Shown here one piece after another: positions 33,103-42,890 of a DNA stretch of 64,000 nucleotides. Every line of letters starts with the position of its first letter. Position 1 is the stretch's first letter. The notes under the pieces were generated by a model that was given only the letters and a program-made list of their open reading frames with translations, had not been told where the DNA came from and ran no database searches. The stretch is from CALANV01 sp036381615. GTDB taxonomy: Bacteria > Pseudomonadota > Alphaproteobacteria > CACIAM-22H2. The stretch covers positions 62,001 to 126,000 of the forward strand of contig DASVCL010000012.1 in assembly GCA_036381615.1 (NCBI GenBank). The letters run 5' to 3'. The position numbers were made by a program, and so were the translations under genes.

Positions 33103-35283
33103 TTAGGGAACTGAGCCGTACACGGTACGTTCGCCCGTTCCCACCATGATGACGACCGAACGGCCCTTCACGAACGTATGTTCCCCGCGGAGAATCTCTT
33201 TTTTCCGTCCAATCCCCCTGGCTGCGGCGGTATCGAAGGCAACGGACCAGTGCGCCACAGCGGTGACGCCAGGAACCTTGAACCGCATGTCCTCGTGGTG
33301 CGCGTTGAGGATGAGGATGACCGGCGCTTCGTTGTCGATCTCGGTATCGGTCAGCCCGTGATACTGCGTGAGCTCGCCCCACAGCATCAGAGCGAGAAAG
33401 CGCGCTTCCGGAAAGCACCAGTCTTCCGGCGTCATTTCGCCGCCGTCAGGCTTCAGCCAGGTCACGTCTTTTTGCTTGCCGTGCTGTACGGGCGTACCCC
33501 TCAGAAACTTGCCGCCCCGCGGCCATTTGTACTTCTTACGAAAGGCGATCAGCATGCGGACGAAATCGAACAGCTCCCATCTCATGTGGTCATCGCTGCT
33601 GGGCCACGTGACCCAGCCGATCGGATTGTCCTGGCAATACGGGTTGTTGTTGCCCTTCTGACTGTTGCCGAACTCATCACCGGCAAGAATCATCGGCACG
33701 CCCAGCGACAGCAGCAGCGTCGCCAACATGTTCCGTTTCTGCCGTTCGCGCAGGTGAAGGACCTGTTCATCGTCCGTTTCGCCCTCCACGCCGCAGTTCC
33801 AGCTGTAATTCTCCGAAATGCCGTCCCGATTGTGCTCGCCGTTGGCCTCGTTGTGTTTGCGGTTGTAGCTGACGAGATCCTGCAACGTGAATCCGTCGTG
33901 GCACGTGACGAAATTGATGGTGGCCCACGGCCGGCGCGCCCGGCGATCGTAGAGGTCGGCCGATCCGGTGATACGCCTCGCCACCTCGCCGATCAGCCCT
34001 CCGTCGCCGCGCCAGAAGCGCCGTATCGTGTCGCGATAGCGGTCGTTCCATTCGGACCAGCCCGGCGGCAAGTGCCCCACCTGATAACCTCCGGGCCCGA
34101 TGTCCCAAGGCTCCGCGACCAGCTTGACTCGGGACAGAACGGGATCCTGCCGCACCGCCTGCAGAAACGGTGCATGCTCGTCATATCCGGCGGGTCCCCG
34201 TGCGAGTGTCGTCGCGAGGTCGAACCGGAAACCGTCGACGTGCATTTCCTCGACCCAGTACCGCAGCGAGTCCATGACCAGCTGCAGAACGCGCGGGTGC
34301 CCGAGATTGAGGGCGTTGCCGCACCCGGTGAAGTCCTCGTAGTAACGCGGGTCGCCTCCGGCGAGCCGGTAATAGCTGGCGTTATCGATCCCCCTGAAGC
34401 TCAGGGTGGGGCCAAGATGGTTGCCTTCGGCGGTATGATTGTAGACGACGTCGAGAATGACCTCGATTCCGGCGGCGTGAAGCCGGGATACCATGGTCTT
34501 GAACTCGTTGACGTTTCGGCCGGAAAGGTATCGCGGCTCCGGCGCGAAGAAGCCGATCGAGTTGTAGCCCCAGAAATTGCGCAGATCCTTCCCGAGCAGG
34601 TACCGGTCGTCGACGAATGCGTGAACCGGCAGCAACTCGACCGCCGTGATGCCGAGGCGGATCAGATACTCAATGGTTTCGGGCGCACAAAGCGCCGCAA
34701 AGGACCCGCGGATGGCAGGTGCGATGTCTCGGCGCTGCATCGTGAAACCGCGCACATGCAGCTCGTATATGATCGTGCTGGTCCATGGCGTTTGCGGCCG
34801 CCGGTCGTCGTTCCAGGAAAATGCCGTGTCCAGAAGCACGCATTTCGGCATGCCTCGCGCATTGTCGCGCCGATCGAAGGAGAGGTCCTGCCGAGGGCTG
34901 CCGACCCGATAGCCGAAATGCGCGTCTGACCAGCGAACGCGCCCAAACAGGGCCTTCGCGTAGGGGTCCAGCAGAAGCTTGTGATGATTGAAGCGATGTC
35001 CATGTGCCGGATCGTAGGGCCCATAGACGCGGTATCCGTAAAGCATACCTGGCCGCGCATCGGGGAGATACGCGTGCCAGATCTCGTCGGTCCGTTCCGC
35101 GAGGCGGATTCGGTCGATCTCGCGCGCCCCCGTGGCATCGAAGATCGAAAGGTCGACGCGCTCGGCATTCGCCGAAAAGAGGGCAAAATTGGCACCTTTG
35201 CCATCCCATGTCGCACCGAGCGGATATGGCCGGCCCGGTTCTACACGCTGCTGCGCTGGCCACGTCAACGGCGCCTCAGGCAT
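33103..35283 (-). CDS. glgX: Glycogen debranching enzyme GlgX
   Basis: GlgX (GH13, isoamylase type) hydrolyses alpha-1,6 branches, mainly short side chains of glycogen, giving linear dextrins. The 726-residue product has the N-terminal PYPLGATWDGKGANFALFSA. IYELHVRGFTMQRRDI, DVVYNHTAEGNHLGPTLSFR, catalytic DGFRFDLATTLAR and KLVAEPWDIGPGGYQVGHLP follow, then VTCHDGFTLQDLVSYNRKHN. These match GlgX/TreX proteins. The start overlaps the glgB stop by eight bases. In many actinobacteria and proteobacteria treX(glgX)-treY-treZ are neighbours, as here. Confidence 0.94.
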   Translation of the reverse strand: MPEAPLTWPAQQRVEPGRPYPLGATWDGKGANFALFSANAERVDLSIFDATGAREIDRIRLAERTDEIWHAYLPDARPGMLYGYRVYGPYDPAHGHRFNHHKLLLDPYAKALFGRVRWSDAHFGYRVGSPRQDLSFDRRDNARGMPKCVLLDTAFSWNDDRRPQTPWTSTIIYELHVRGFTMQRRDIAPAIRGSFAALCAPETIEYLIRLGITAVELLPVHAFVDDRYLLGKDLRNFWGYNSIGFFAPEPRYLSGRNVNEFKTMVSRLHAAGIEVILDVVYNHTAEGNHLGPTLSFRGIDNASYYRLAGGDPRYYEDFTGCGNALNLGHPRVLQLVMDSLRYWVEEMHVDGFRFDLATTLARGPAGYDEHAPFLQAVRQDPVLSRVKLVAEPWDIGPGGYQVGHLPPGWSEWNDRYRDTIRRFWRGDGGLIGEVARRITGSADLYDRRARRPWATINFVTCHDGFTLQDLVSYNRKHNEANGEHNRDGISENYSWNCGVEGETDDEQVLHLRERQKRNMLATLLLSLGVPMILAGDEFGNSQKGNNNPYCQDNPIGWVTWPSSDDHMRWELFDFVRMLIAFRKKYKWPRGGKFLRGTPVQHGKQKDVTWLKPDGGEMTPEDWCFPEARFLALMLWGELTQYHGLTDTEIDNEAPVILILNAHHEDMRFKVPGVTAVAHWSVAFDTAAARGIGRKKEILRGEHTFVKGRSVVIMVGTGERTVYGSVP

Positions 35284-37474
35284 CGCGGACAGGCCGCAGG
35301 ATCAGCACGCCGAGCGGCGGAAGCACGAGACTGAGAGAGAACGGCCGTCCCTGCCAGGGGATCGGATCAGCCTGTATGCGCCCCATATTTCCGACGTTGC
35401 TGCCGCCATACGCGCCCGAATCCGAATTGATGAGTTCGACATAGGCGCAACCTTCGGGAACGCCGACGCGATATTCGGTCCGCATCAAGGGCGTGAAGTG
35501 GCACACGACGACGACATAGTCCTGCGGTTCGGTGCCACGACGCATGAAGGCGATTACGCTCGCGGCTTCGTCGGCGCCATCTATCCACTCGAAACCTTCC
35601 GGCTGGCAGTCGCGCGTGTGCAGGGCCGGAACTGACCGGTAGAGGCGGTTGAGATCCCAAACGAGCCGCTGCACGCCTGCATGGAACGGGTCGTTGAGCA
35701 GATGCCAGTCGAGAGATGTCTGGTGACTCCATTCCCGCTCCTGTGCGAACTCGTTTCCCATGAACAGGAGCTTCTTTCCCGGATGGGCGTACATGAACAC
35801 GTAGTACGCGCGCAGGTTGGCGAACTTCTGCCAGCGATCGCCGGCCATCTTTGCCAGCAGCGATCCCTTACCGTGAACGACCTCGTCGTGCGACAGCGTC
35901 AGGACGAAGTTCTCGCTGAACGCGTAGACGAAGCTGAACGTCAGCTCGTTGTGATGATAACGGCGGTACACCGGATCGCGGCCGAGATAACCCAGCGTGT
36001 CGTGCATCCAGCCAAGATTCCACTTGTAACCGAAGCCGAGCCCTCCCGTGTCGACCGGACGGGAAACGTTCGGCCATGCGGTCGACTCCTCGGCGATGGT
36101 TATCGCGCCGGGATATTGTCCGTAGACCAGCCGGTTCAGCCGCTGAAGAAAGTCGATCGCCTCCAGGTTCTCGCGGCCGCCATATTTGTTCGGAATCCAC
36201 TGACCGGGTTGCCGGCTATAGTCGCGATAAAGCATCGAGGCCACCGCATCCACGCGCAACCCGTCGACGTGGTGCTGGTCGAGCCAGAACAGCGCACTCG
36301 ACAGCAGGAAATTCGCGACCTCATTCCGGCCGTAGTTATAGATGAGCGTGTTCCAGTCGATGTGCCGGCCTTCCTCCGGATTGGCGTGCTCGTAGAGATA
36401 CGTCCCGTCGAAGAAGCCAAGGCCATGAGGATCATCGGGGAAGTGGCCCGGAACCCAGTCGAGGATGACGCCGATTCCGGCCTGATGGAACGTGTCGACG
36501 AGGGCGCGAAACTCGTCGGGCGTCCCATATCGGCTGGTCGCCGCGAACATGCCGGTCGGCTGATAACCCCAAGACCCGTCGAACGGATGCTCGGTCACCG
36601 GCATGAACTCGACATGCGTGAATCCCATGTCCTGGACATACGGGACAAGTTCCGCGGCGAGTTCGCCGTAGGTCAGGGATCGCCCGCCCTGCTCGATCTT
36701 CCGCCGCCACGACCCGAGATGTACCTCGTAGATCGACATCGGCGCGGCGCCACTGCTGGCGCCGCTGCGCGTCTTCATCCATGCGTCGTCGTTCCATTCG
36801 TACCGGCTCAGGTCGTAAACGATGGATGCGGTCGCCGGCGGGCGCTCCGCATAGAACGCGACCGGATCGGCCTTGAGCGGCAGCAACGCCCCGTTCCGCG
36901 CCTTGATTTCGTACTTGTACAAGGCGCCGACGCCGATCCCTGGAATGAAGATTTCCCACACGCCGCATTCATGACGCAGCCGCATCGAATGCCTGCGGCC
37001 GTCCCAGCCGTTGAACTCGCCCACGACGCTGACGCGGCGCGCGTTCGGCGCCCACACGGCGAACCCGACGCCGGCGATGCCCTCGATCGTCATCGGATGC
37101 GCGCCGAGGCGCTCGAACGAACGGGTATGCGTGCCCTCGGCCAGCAGATAGACGTCGAGTTCGCCCAATATGGGCGGGAACCGGTACGGATCCTCCACCT
37201 CGACGACCGACGATCCTGCATCGACTCTCAACCGATACGGAAACGGGTGCCGATGGGCGATCGACCCGGCAAACACGCCTTCGTCGTGAATGCGGCTGAG
37301 ATCCCCGGCCGGTTTGCCGCTCGCGGCGTCGATCACCGTGACATGACGCGCGCCCGGCTGAAACGTCCGCACGACGACGCCGTCGTCCTGGCCATGGATG
37401 CCGAGATAGGAAAACGGGTCCGGATGATCGGCCGTGACGATCAGATGCGCCTGGTTGAGTTCTTCACGGAGCAT
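35276..37474 (-). CDS. glgB: 1,4-alpha-glucan branching enzyme GlgB
   Basis: GlgB (GH13) introduces alpha-1,6 branches into glucan. The 732-residue product contains an N-terminal CBM48-like module with DPFSYLGIHG and FAVWAPNARRVSVVGEFNGW. The catalytic part has HVEFMPVTEHPFDGSWGYQ, HVDGLRVDAVASMLYRDYSR (nucleophile Asp) and ITIAEESTAWPNVSRPV (acid/base Glu). SHDEVVHGKGSL and FMGNEFAQEREWSH follow. Its length is normal. It starts 11 bases inside the end of treS, and glgX starts within its last codons, so this part of the operon is densely overlapped. It would branch the glucan built by GlgE. Confidence 0.95.
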   Translation of the reverse strand: MLREELNQAHLIVTADHPDPFSYLGIHGQDDGVVVRTFQPGARHVTVIDAASGKPAGDLSRIHDEGVFAGSIAHRHPFPYRLRVDAGSSVVEVEDPYRFPPILGELDVYLLAEGTHTRSFERLGAHPMTIEGIAGVGFAVWAPNARRVSVVGEFNGWDGRRHSMRLRHECGVWEIFIPGIGVGALYKYEIKARNGALLPLKADPVAFYAERPPATASIVYDLSRYEWNDDAWMKTRSGASSGAAPMSIYEVHLGSWRRKIEQGGRSLTYGELAAELVPYVQDMGFTHVEFMPVTEHPFDGSWGYQPTGMFAATSRYGTPDEFRALVDTFHQAGIGVILDWVPGHFPDDPHGLGFFDGTYLYEHANPEEGRHIDWNTLIYNYGRNEVANFLLSSALFWLDQHHVDGLRVDAVASMLYRDYSRQPGQWIPNKYGGRENLEAIDFLQRLNRLVYGQYPGAITIAEESTAWPNVSRPVDTGGLGFGYKWNLGWMHDTLGYLGRDPVYRRYHHNELTFSFVYAFSENFVLTLSHDEVVHGKGSLLAKMAGDRWQKFANLRAYYVFMYAHPGKKLLFMGNEFAQEREWSHQTSLDWHLLNDPFHAGVQRLVWDLNRLYRSVPALHTRDCQPEGFEWIDGADEAASVIAFMRRGTEPQDYVVVVCHFTPLMRTEYRVGVPEGCAYVELINSDSGAYGGSNVGNMGRIQADPIPWQGRPFSLSLVLPPLGVLILRPVRDA

Positions 37475-40400
37475 GCCCGGCCCCCAGGGACTCGGGGAAA
37501 AGGAACGTCATTGCACCGGACAGAGGAATACCGACCCAGCTCGGCCGGTTGGCAATCTCGTAGCGAAGCTCGTAGAAAATCTTCTCGAGCATGAAAAGAA
37601 CGAGAAGCTTGCGAACCGTTCCCTCGTCTTCCGGCACGCTGCGACAGCCCTGGCTTGCCTCCGTATAGCCCCGCAGGAACGCGGCACTGGCCTGATCGCG
37701 CCAGATCATGGCCTGGCGCTCGAAAAGCTCGCGGCGGTGCGGATGATCCTGGACGACGCGCGACAGGGCTGCCCAGGCGGCGTAATCGAACGAGCGCAGG
37801 AGGCCGGCGACATCCTTGAGCGGCGAATGCTTCACGCGGCGCTGCTCGAAGGCTTTGTGCGGCTCGCCCTCGAAATCGATGATGAAGAAATCCTGCTGCA
37901 CGACGAGGACCTGGCCCAGATGGAAGTCGCCATGGAGGCGCGTCTTCATCGCGGCGACACGATCGGGGACCTGATCGTCGATGCGGGCAAAAATCTGATC
38001 GCGATGGGCGATCAGAAACTCCGCGTCGCGCCGTGCGTCAGGATCGAGGTTGACCAGGCGCGGCGCAAGGACCGCCAGGGCCCTTTCGGCTTCCTCGTGC
38101 GCAGCCATGCGCCATTGATCGATATCCTGGGTCGTAACCTGCTCGGGCCGAAATGAAGGGTCTTCCGTGTCGATGGCAAGGGCCTTGTGCATCTCGGCCG
38201 TTCGGATACCGAGCTGCTGCACTCCAGTAAGGTAAAGCGCATGCCGGTCGGGACGCGCCTCGACCTCTTCGACCGGCAGCAACGCACATTCGTCGAGGAA
38301 CTGGCCAAGATAGGTCATCGCCTGCGACCACCCATCGCCTTGATTCCGGACGAAACCGTGGACGATGGCCAGCGCCGTCGGCGTACCATCGCCGCCTATA
38401 TGTTCCACCGTTCCGAGCACGGGCGGCGTGTTCGCGAACTGGGCCTCGTCGGTGAGGAACCGGCCCATCTCGATCTCGGGCTGAATGCCGGCATGCACCG
38501 CGCGGTAGAGTTTAACGACGACATAGTCCTCGACCAGAACCGACGTGTTCGTCTGCTCGCGGCCGACGAGGCGGATGACGGGTTGTTCGGGGCGGGAAGA
38601 TCGGTCGATGGCACGCGTCGGCGTGAACTTGAAGGTTCCGTTGGTCGCCGGGATCGCGCGCCCGGCGCCGATATGGTCAAGGAGATCGACGATGAACTCC
38701 TCGACCGAGGCCGCGTCCAGAAGAACCCCCTCGTTCGACCCCTGGCGCAGTTTGGCGATGATGTAAGGTTGGCTGGATGGGTTGATGGCGTTCACCGCCT
38801 TCCATTGGGCGGCAAGCGGCAGAAAGTACCGCTGAGTCGAACCGTGGTCGGACAGCCTGACCTCCACGAGCGTGAGCAGCCAGTTCTGGCCGGATGCCGG
38901 CGCGCTCGTCGTCGCGACGGCGCAGCTTTGCAGCACGGCATCCTTCCCCGAAAACCAGCGCTGCTGCGGCAAGTACGCCGGAAGCACGTCGCGCTCGATC
39001 GTCGCCCTTCCGCGACCTTCGACCACATCGCTCCACCCGCGCGACCAGATGATGGTCACGTACTCCGGCATTACGACGGTATCGGGCGCCGCCATGAAAT
39101 CGTCCCGCAGTTTCGCCGGATCAGCCAGCAGAAACCAATAGAACGCATAACCCGGACAGGTCAGCACATAGGGGCCCGCCCCGATCTGCGGAAAAAGCAC
39201 ACGTCCGGTCAATTCCACGGGCACCTGCCCGCGATGGTGCGAAAGGTCGAGCTCGACCGGCTGTGGGTAGCGCGACAGGTTCGCCACGCACAGGACCGTC
39301 TCGTCCTCGTATTCCCGCAGATAGGCAAGGATGCGCCGGTTCTTGGGGTAGATCAGCTTGAGGCTGCCGCGGCCGAATACCTTGCGCGTCTGCCGCACGG
39401 CGATCATGCGCTTGGTCCAGTTGAGGAGCGAAGACGGGCTCCGGCTCTGCGCCTCGACGTTTATCGCGTGGTAGCCATAGACGGGGTCCATCAGCGGCGG
39501 CAGGTACAGCTGGGCCGGATCTGCGCGCGAGAACCCGCCGTTCCTGTCCGGCGTCCACTGCATCGGCGTTCTGACGCCGTTGCGGTCGCCCAGGAAAATG
39601 TTGTCGCCCATGCCGATTTCGTCGCCGTAATACAGGATCGGCGTTCCGGGCATCGACAGAAGCAAGCTGTTCATCAGCTCGATCTTGCGACGATCGTTCT
39701 CCATCAGCGGCGCCAGACGGCGCCGGATGCCAAGGTTCAGTCGCGCCCGCGGGTCCGACGCGTACGTATTCCAGAGATAGTCCCGCTCCGAATCCGTCAC
39801 CATCTCGAGCGTCAGCTCGTCATGGTTCCGCAGGAAGACGCCCCACTGGCAGGTCTCCGGAATTTCCGGCGTCTGGCGCAGAATATCGGTGATTGCGTGG
39901 CGGTCTTCCCGCGCGATCGCCATGTACATGCGCGGCATCAACGGGAAGTGATACGCCATGTGGCACTCGTCGCCGTTGCCGAAGTACTGCTGCACGTCTT
40001 CGGGCCACTGATTCGCCTCGGCGATGAACATCCGGTTCTTGTGGCGCTCGTCCAGCGCAAGGCGGAGTTTGCGAATCCGCTCATGCGTCTCGGGCAGGTT
40101 CTCGTTGTTGGTGCCTTCGCGCTCGCAGAGATACGGAATCGCATCGAGCCTCAGCCCGTCGACGCCCAGATCGAGCCAGAAACGCATAACATTGATGACC
40201 GCGCGCACGACCTGAGGGTTGTCGAAATTGAGATCCGGCTGATGCGAAAAGAAACGATGCCAGTAATACTGCTTTGCGACCGGATCCCACGCCCAGTTGG
40301 ACGGCTCCGTGTCGCGGAAGATGATGCGCGTCCCGGCGTAACGCTGATCCGTGTCGCTCCAGACGTACCAGTTCCGGTACGAGCTTCCCGGTCGGGCGCG

Positions 40401-40754
40401 ACGCGCCCGTTGGAACCATGGGTGCTGATCCGAAGTGTGATTGATCACCAGCTCGGTGATCACCCGGATATTCCGACGATGCGCCTCCCGCACGAATCGC
40501 GAGAAGTCCCGCATCGTTCCGTAGGCCGGGTTGACGGCCGTGTAGTCGGCGATGTCATACCCGTCGTCACGCAGCGGCGATGGATAGAACGGCAGCACCC
40601 AGATGGCCGTGACGCCGAGATCCTGCAGATAGTCGAGCTTCTCCGTCAGACCGACAAAGTCTCCGAGGCCATCTCCGTTCGAATCGTAAAAGGCCTTGAC
40701 GTGAACCTCGTAGATGATGACGTCCTTGTACCAAAGCGGGTCATCGGCAAGCAT
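37464..40754 (-). CDS. treS: Trehalose synthase / maltokinase fusion (TreS-Mak)
   Basis: The 1096-residue protein joins two activities. The first half (to about residue 550) is GH13 trehalose synthase, interconverting trehalose and maltose: IYEVHVKAFYDSNGDGLGDF, TELVINHTSDQHPWFQ, GVDGLRLDAIPYLCEREG and FLRNHDELTLEMV. Then comes a maltokinase domain of the aminoglycoside-phosphotransferase-like fold: RLHGDFHLGQVLV and FFIIDFEGEPHKAFEQRR carry the catalytic and metal-binding Asp. Maltokinase makes maltose 1-phosphate, the donor for GlgE. Such fusions are known. It lies between glgE and glgB, and its 3' end overlaps glgB by 11 bases. Confidence 0.94.
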   Translation of the reverse strand: MLADDPLWYKDVIIYEVHVKAFYDSNGDGLGDFVGLTEKLDYLQDLGVTAIWVLPFYPSPLRDDGYDIADYTAVNPAYGTMRDFSRFVREAHRRNIRVITELVINHTSDQHPWFQRARRARPGSSYRNWYVWSDTDQRYAGTRIIFRDTEPSNWAWDPVAKQYYWHRFFSHQPDLNFDNPQVVRAVINVMRFWLDLGVDGLRLDAIPYLCEREGTNNENLPETHERIRKLRLALDERHKNRMFIAEANQWPEDVQQYFGNGDECHMAYHFPLMPRMYMAIAREDRHAITDILRQTPEIPETCQWGVFLRNHDELTLEMVTDSERDYLWNTYASDPRARLNLGIRRRLAPLMENDRRKIELMNSLLLSMPGTPILYYGDEIGMGDNIFLGDRNGVRTPMQWTPDRNGGFSRADPAQLYLPPLMDPVYGYHAINVEAQSRSPSSLLNWTKRMIAVRQTRKVFGRGSLKLIYPKNRRILAYLREYEDETVLCVANLSRYPQPVELDLSHHRGQVPVELTGRVLFPQIGAGPYVLTCPGYAFYWFLLADPAKLRDDFMAAPDTVVMPEYVTIIWSRGWSDVVEGRGRATIERDVLPAYLPQQRWFSGKDAVLQSCAVATTSAPASGQNWLLTLVEVRLSDHGSTQRYFLPLAAQWKAVNAINPSSQPYIIAKLRQGSNEGVLLDAASVEEFIVDLLDHIGAGRAIPATNGTFKFTPTRAIDRSSRPEQPVIRLVGREQTNTSVLVEDYVVVKLYRAVHAGIQPEIEMGRFLTDEAQFANTPPVLGTVEHIGGDGTPTALAIVHGFVRNQGDGWSQAMTYLGQFLDECALLPVEEVEARPDRHALYLTGVQQLGIRTAEMHKALAIDTEDPSFRPEQVTTQDIDQWRMAAHEEAERALAVLAPRLVNLDPDARRDAEFLIAHRDQIFARIDDQVPDRVAAMKTRLHGDFHLGQVLVVQQDFFIIDFEGEPHKAFEQRRVKHSPLKDVAGLLRSFDYAAWAALSRVVQDHPHRRELFERQAMIWRDQASAAFLRGYTEASQGCRSVPEDEGTVRKLLVLFMLEKIFYELRYEIANRPSWVGIPLSGAMTFLFPESLGAGHAP

Positions 40755-40781
40755 CGAGCGCTCCGCCCGGGTGGTTCTTGA

Positions 40782-42806
40782 TTACGTACCGATCCGGAAT
40801 ATCGCCGCCGGCATCCTGGCCGGATCCAGCTCAACGCGCTGCTGCCGGCCGCGCCACCGGTGGCGGGAACCGGTGAGCAGCTCCTCGACCTCGAATTCCC
40901 GATCGACCCCGATTTCAAGCTCGTCCAGCGGCAGGCTGACCGTGGCGGCGTGGACCGCGAACGGGTCGAGGTTCACCGCAACGAAAATCCGATTGGAACC
41001 GTCTTTGCTGATCTTTCCATAGAATATGATGTTGTCGTCATCGGCCGGATAAAAACGCAGATTCAGGAACTCCTGCAGTGCCGCGTTGTCGCGGCGGATC
41101 ATGTTCACGGCGCGAATCACGTCCTTGATATTGCCCGGACGATCCCAGTCCCAGACCTTGTACTGATACTTTTCCGAGTCCGCGTATTCCTCCGTTCCGT
41201 GAATCGCCCGGTTCTCGCACAGCTCGAAACCGTTGTAGATGCCGTAGACGCTCGACAGCGTCGCGGCCAGAATCAGCCTGATGATGAAGGCCGGGCGTCC
41301 GCCCGTCTGCAGAAACGGCGGCAGAATGTCCGGCGTGTTGGTGAAGAAGTTCGGCCGGAAATATTCCCGCATCTCGGTCTGAGTGAGCTCGGTCAGGTAT
41401 TCGATCAGTTCCTGCTTGGTGTTGCGCCAGGTAAAATACGTGTAGGACTGCGTGAAGCCGACCTTCGCCAGCCGGCGCATCATTTTCGGACGGGTGAACG
41501 CTTCGGACAGGAAAATGACGTCCGGATGGTCGACCTGGATCTGTCGGATCATCCATTCCCAGAACGGCACCGGCTTCGTGTGGGGATTGTCGACGCGGAA
41601 CGTCTTGACCTCCTGCTTGATCCAGAACACGACGACGTCGCGCAATTCTTCCCACAGGCCTTTCTCGTCAGGCCCGTAGAAGTTCACGTTCACGATATCC
41701 TGGTACTTCTTTGGCGGGTTCTCCGCGTGCTTGATCGTGCCATCCGGGCGAAAGGTGAACCACTCGGGGTGATCCGCGATCCACGGGTGATCCGGTGAGC
41801 ACTGGATTGCGAAATCCAGCGCCACTTCCATGCCATGGCTGCGGCAGGCGCCGACAAAGCGCCTGAAATCCTCCAACGTACCGAGGTCGGGATGCACCGC
41901 CGTATGGCCGCCCTCCCGCCCCCCGATCGCATAAGGACTTCCGGGATCATCGGGTCCGGCATGCAATGTATTGTTGGGCCCCTTGCGATTGGTCTGGCCG
42001 ATCGGATGGATCGGCACAAGGTAGACGACGTCGAACCCCATGTCGCGGATGGCGGGCAAACGCGCGATGCAATCCTCGAAGGTCGCGCTGCGCCCGGCCA
42101 TGGTGCCCTGCGAACGCGGGAACATCTCGTACCAGGACGCGAAACGGGCGGCTGCGCGGTCGGCCACGACCTCGAGTTCACGATCGAAGGTGGTGCGATC
42201 CTCGCGCGGACCCCAGCGCGCCATGAGTCTTTGCATCTCCTTCGACAGCAGAATCGATGCACGATCGGATGTCTCGGCCGTGCGGTTGAATCCGCGGATC
42301 GCGTCCTCAAGCACCGGGCGATCTTGCCGGTCGGCAACCTCGGCTGCTGCGGCGACGATTTCGCGCCCCTCGATCAGATCGATATCGACGTTCTGCCCGG
42401 CATCTATTTTTTTGATGACATCCTGGCGCCACGAGGCGAACGCATCGGTCCACGCCTCGACCGTGTAAAGATACCGCGTATTTCGTTCGAGCACGAACGC
42501 GCCCATCCACCGGTCGTTGTCGTGGTGGTGCATCGGCGCCTCATGCCACGCACCGTCATCGGCCGCACGAAACCGGATGGTCGCACCGATCACGTCATGA
42601 CCATCGCGGAAGATATCGGCCCAGACATCGAAATTGTCGCCCACCACCCGCTTGACCGGGAAGCGCCCGCAATCGAGTTCGGGATAGACGTCTTCGATAA
42701 TGATGCGGGCCGTCGGCGACCACATCGGGTGCGCCTTCCGATCCTTTGCACGCGGGACGCCTTTTCGGGCGACTTTCTTTTCGTTGCTCCGTACGCCGGC
42801 CGTCAT
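40782..42806 (-). CDS. glgE: Maltose-1-phosphate maltosyltransferase GlgE
   Basis: GlgE (GH13_3) extends alpha-1,4-glucan with maltosyl units from maltose 1-phosphate. The 674-residue product has the N-terminal RIIIEDVYPELDCGRFPVKR typical of GlgE. YEMFPRSQGT, VYLVPIHPIGQTNRKGPNN, the nucleophile block FRVDNPHTKPVPFWEWMI and the acid/base block FLSEAFTRPKMMRRLAK follow. A basic tail of about 27 residues precedes the family start; an internal ATG at 42725 (MWSPTARIII) is an alternative. It is 27 bases upstream of treS and 84 bases downstream of otsA. Together with TreS-Mak and GlgB it completes the GlgE pathway from trehalose to branched glucan. Confidence 0.94.
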   Translation of the reverse strand: MTAGVRSNEKKVARKGVPRAKDRKAHPMWSPTARIIIEDVYPELDCGRFPVKRVVGDNFDVWADIFRDGHDVIGATIRFRAADDGAWHEAPMHHHDNDRWMGAFVLERNTRYLYTVEAWTDAFASWRQDVIKKIDAGQNVDIDLIEGREIVAAAAEVADRQDRPVLEDAIRGFNRTAETSDRASILLSKEMQRLMARWGPREDRTTFDRELEVVADRAAARFASWYEMFPRSQGTMAGRSATFEDCIARLPAIRDMGFDVVYLVPIHPIGQTNRKGPNNTLHAGPDDPGSPYAIGGREGGHTAVHPDLGTLEDFRRFVGACRSHGMEVALDFAIQCSPDHPWIADHPEWFTFRPDGTIKHAENPPKKYQDIVNVNFYGPDEKGLWEELRDVVVFWIKQEVKTFRVDNPHTKPVPFWEWMIRQIQVDHPDVIFLSEAFTRPKMMRRLAKVGFTQSYTYFTWRNTKQELIEYLTELTQTEMREYFRPNFFTNTPDILPPFLQTGGRPAFIIRLILAATLSSVYGIYNGFELCENRAIHGTEEYADSEKYQYKVWDWDRPGNIKDVIRAVNMIRRDNAALQEFLNLRFYPADDDNIIFYGKISKDGSNRIFVAVNLDPFAVHAATVSLPLDELEIGVDREFEVEELLTGSRHRWRGRQQRVELDPARMPAAIFRIGT

Positions 42807-42890
42807 GTCACGCCATCGCCTTTCACGCTGCTTCCGGGCTGATTTCCGACCCCGGATACGATGCCTTTGACCCGGTTCTTTCGGCGTCGG

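Noticed and set aside
33178..34929. 583-codon plus-strand frame opposite glgX
   Set aside because: Antisense to a gene with all GH13 blocks; no recognisable domain.
35681..37594. 637-codon plus-strand frame opposite glgB
   Set aside because: Same reason: a long antisense frame in GC-rich coding DNA.
38187..40781. 864-codon plus-strand frame opposite treS
   Set aside because: Very long but composition is Arg/Asp/His-rich without any motif; treS-mak on the other strand is unambiguous.
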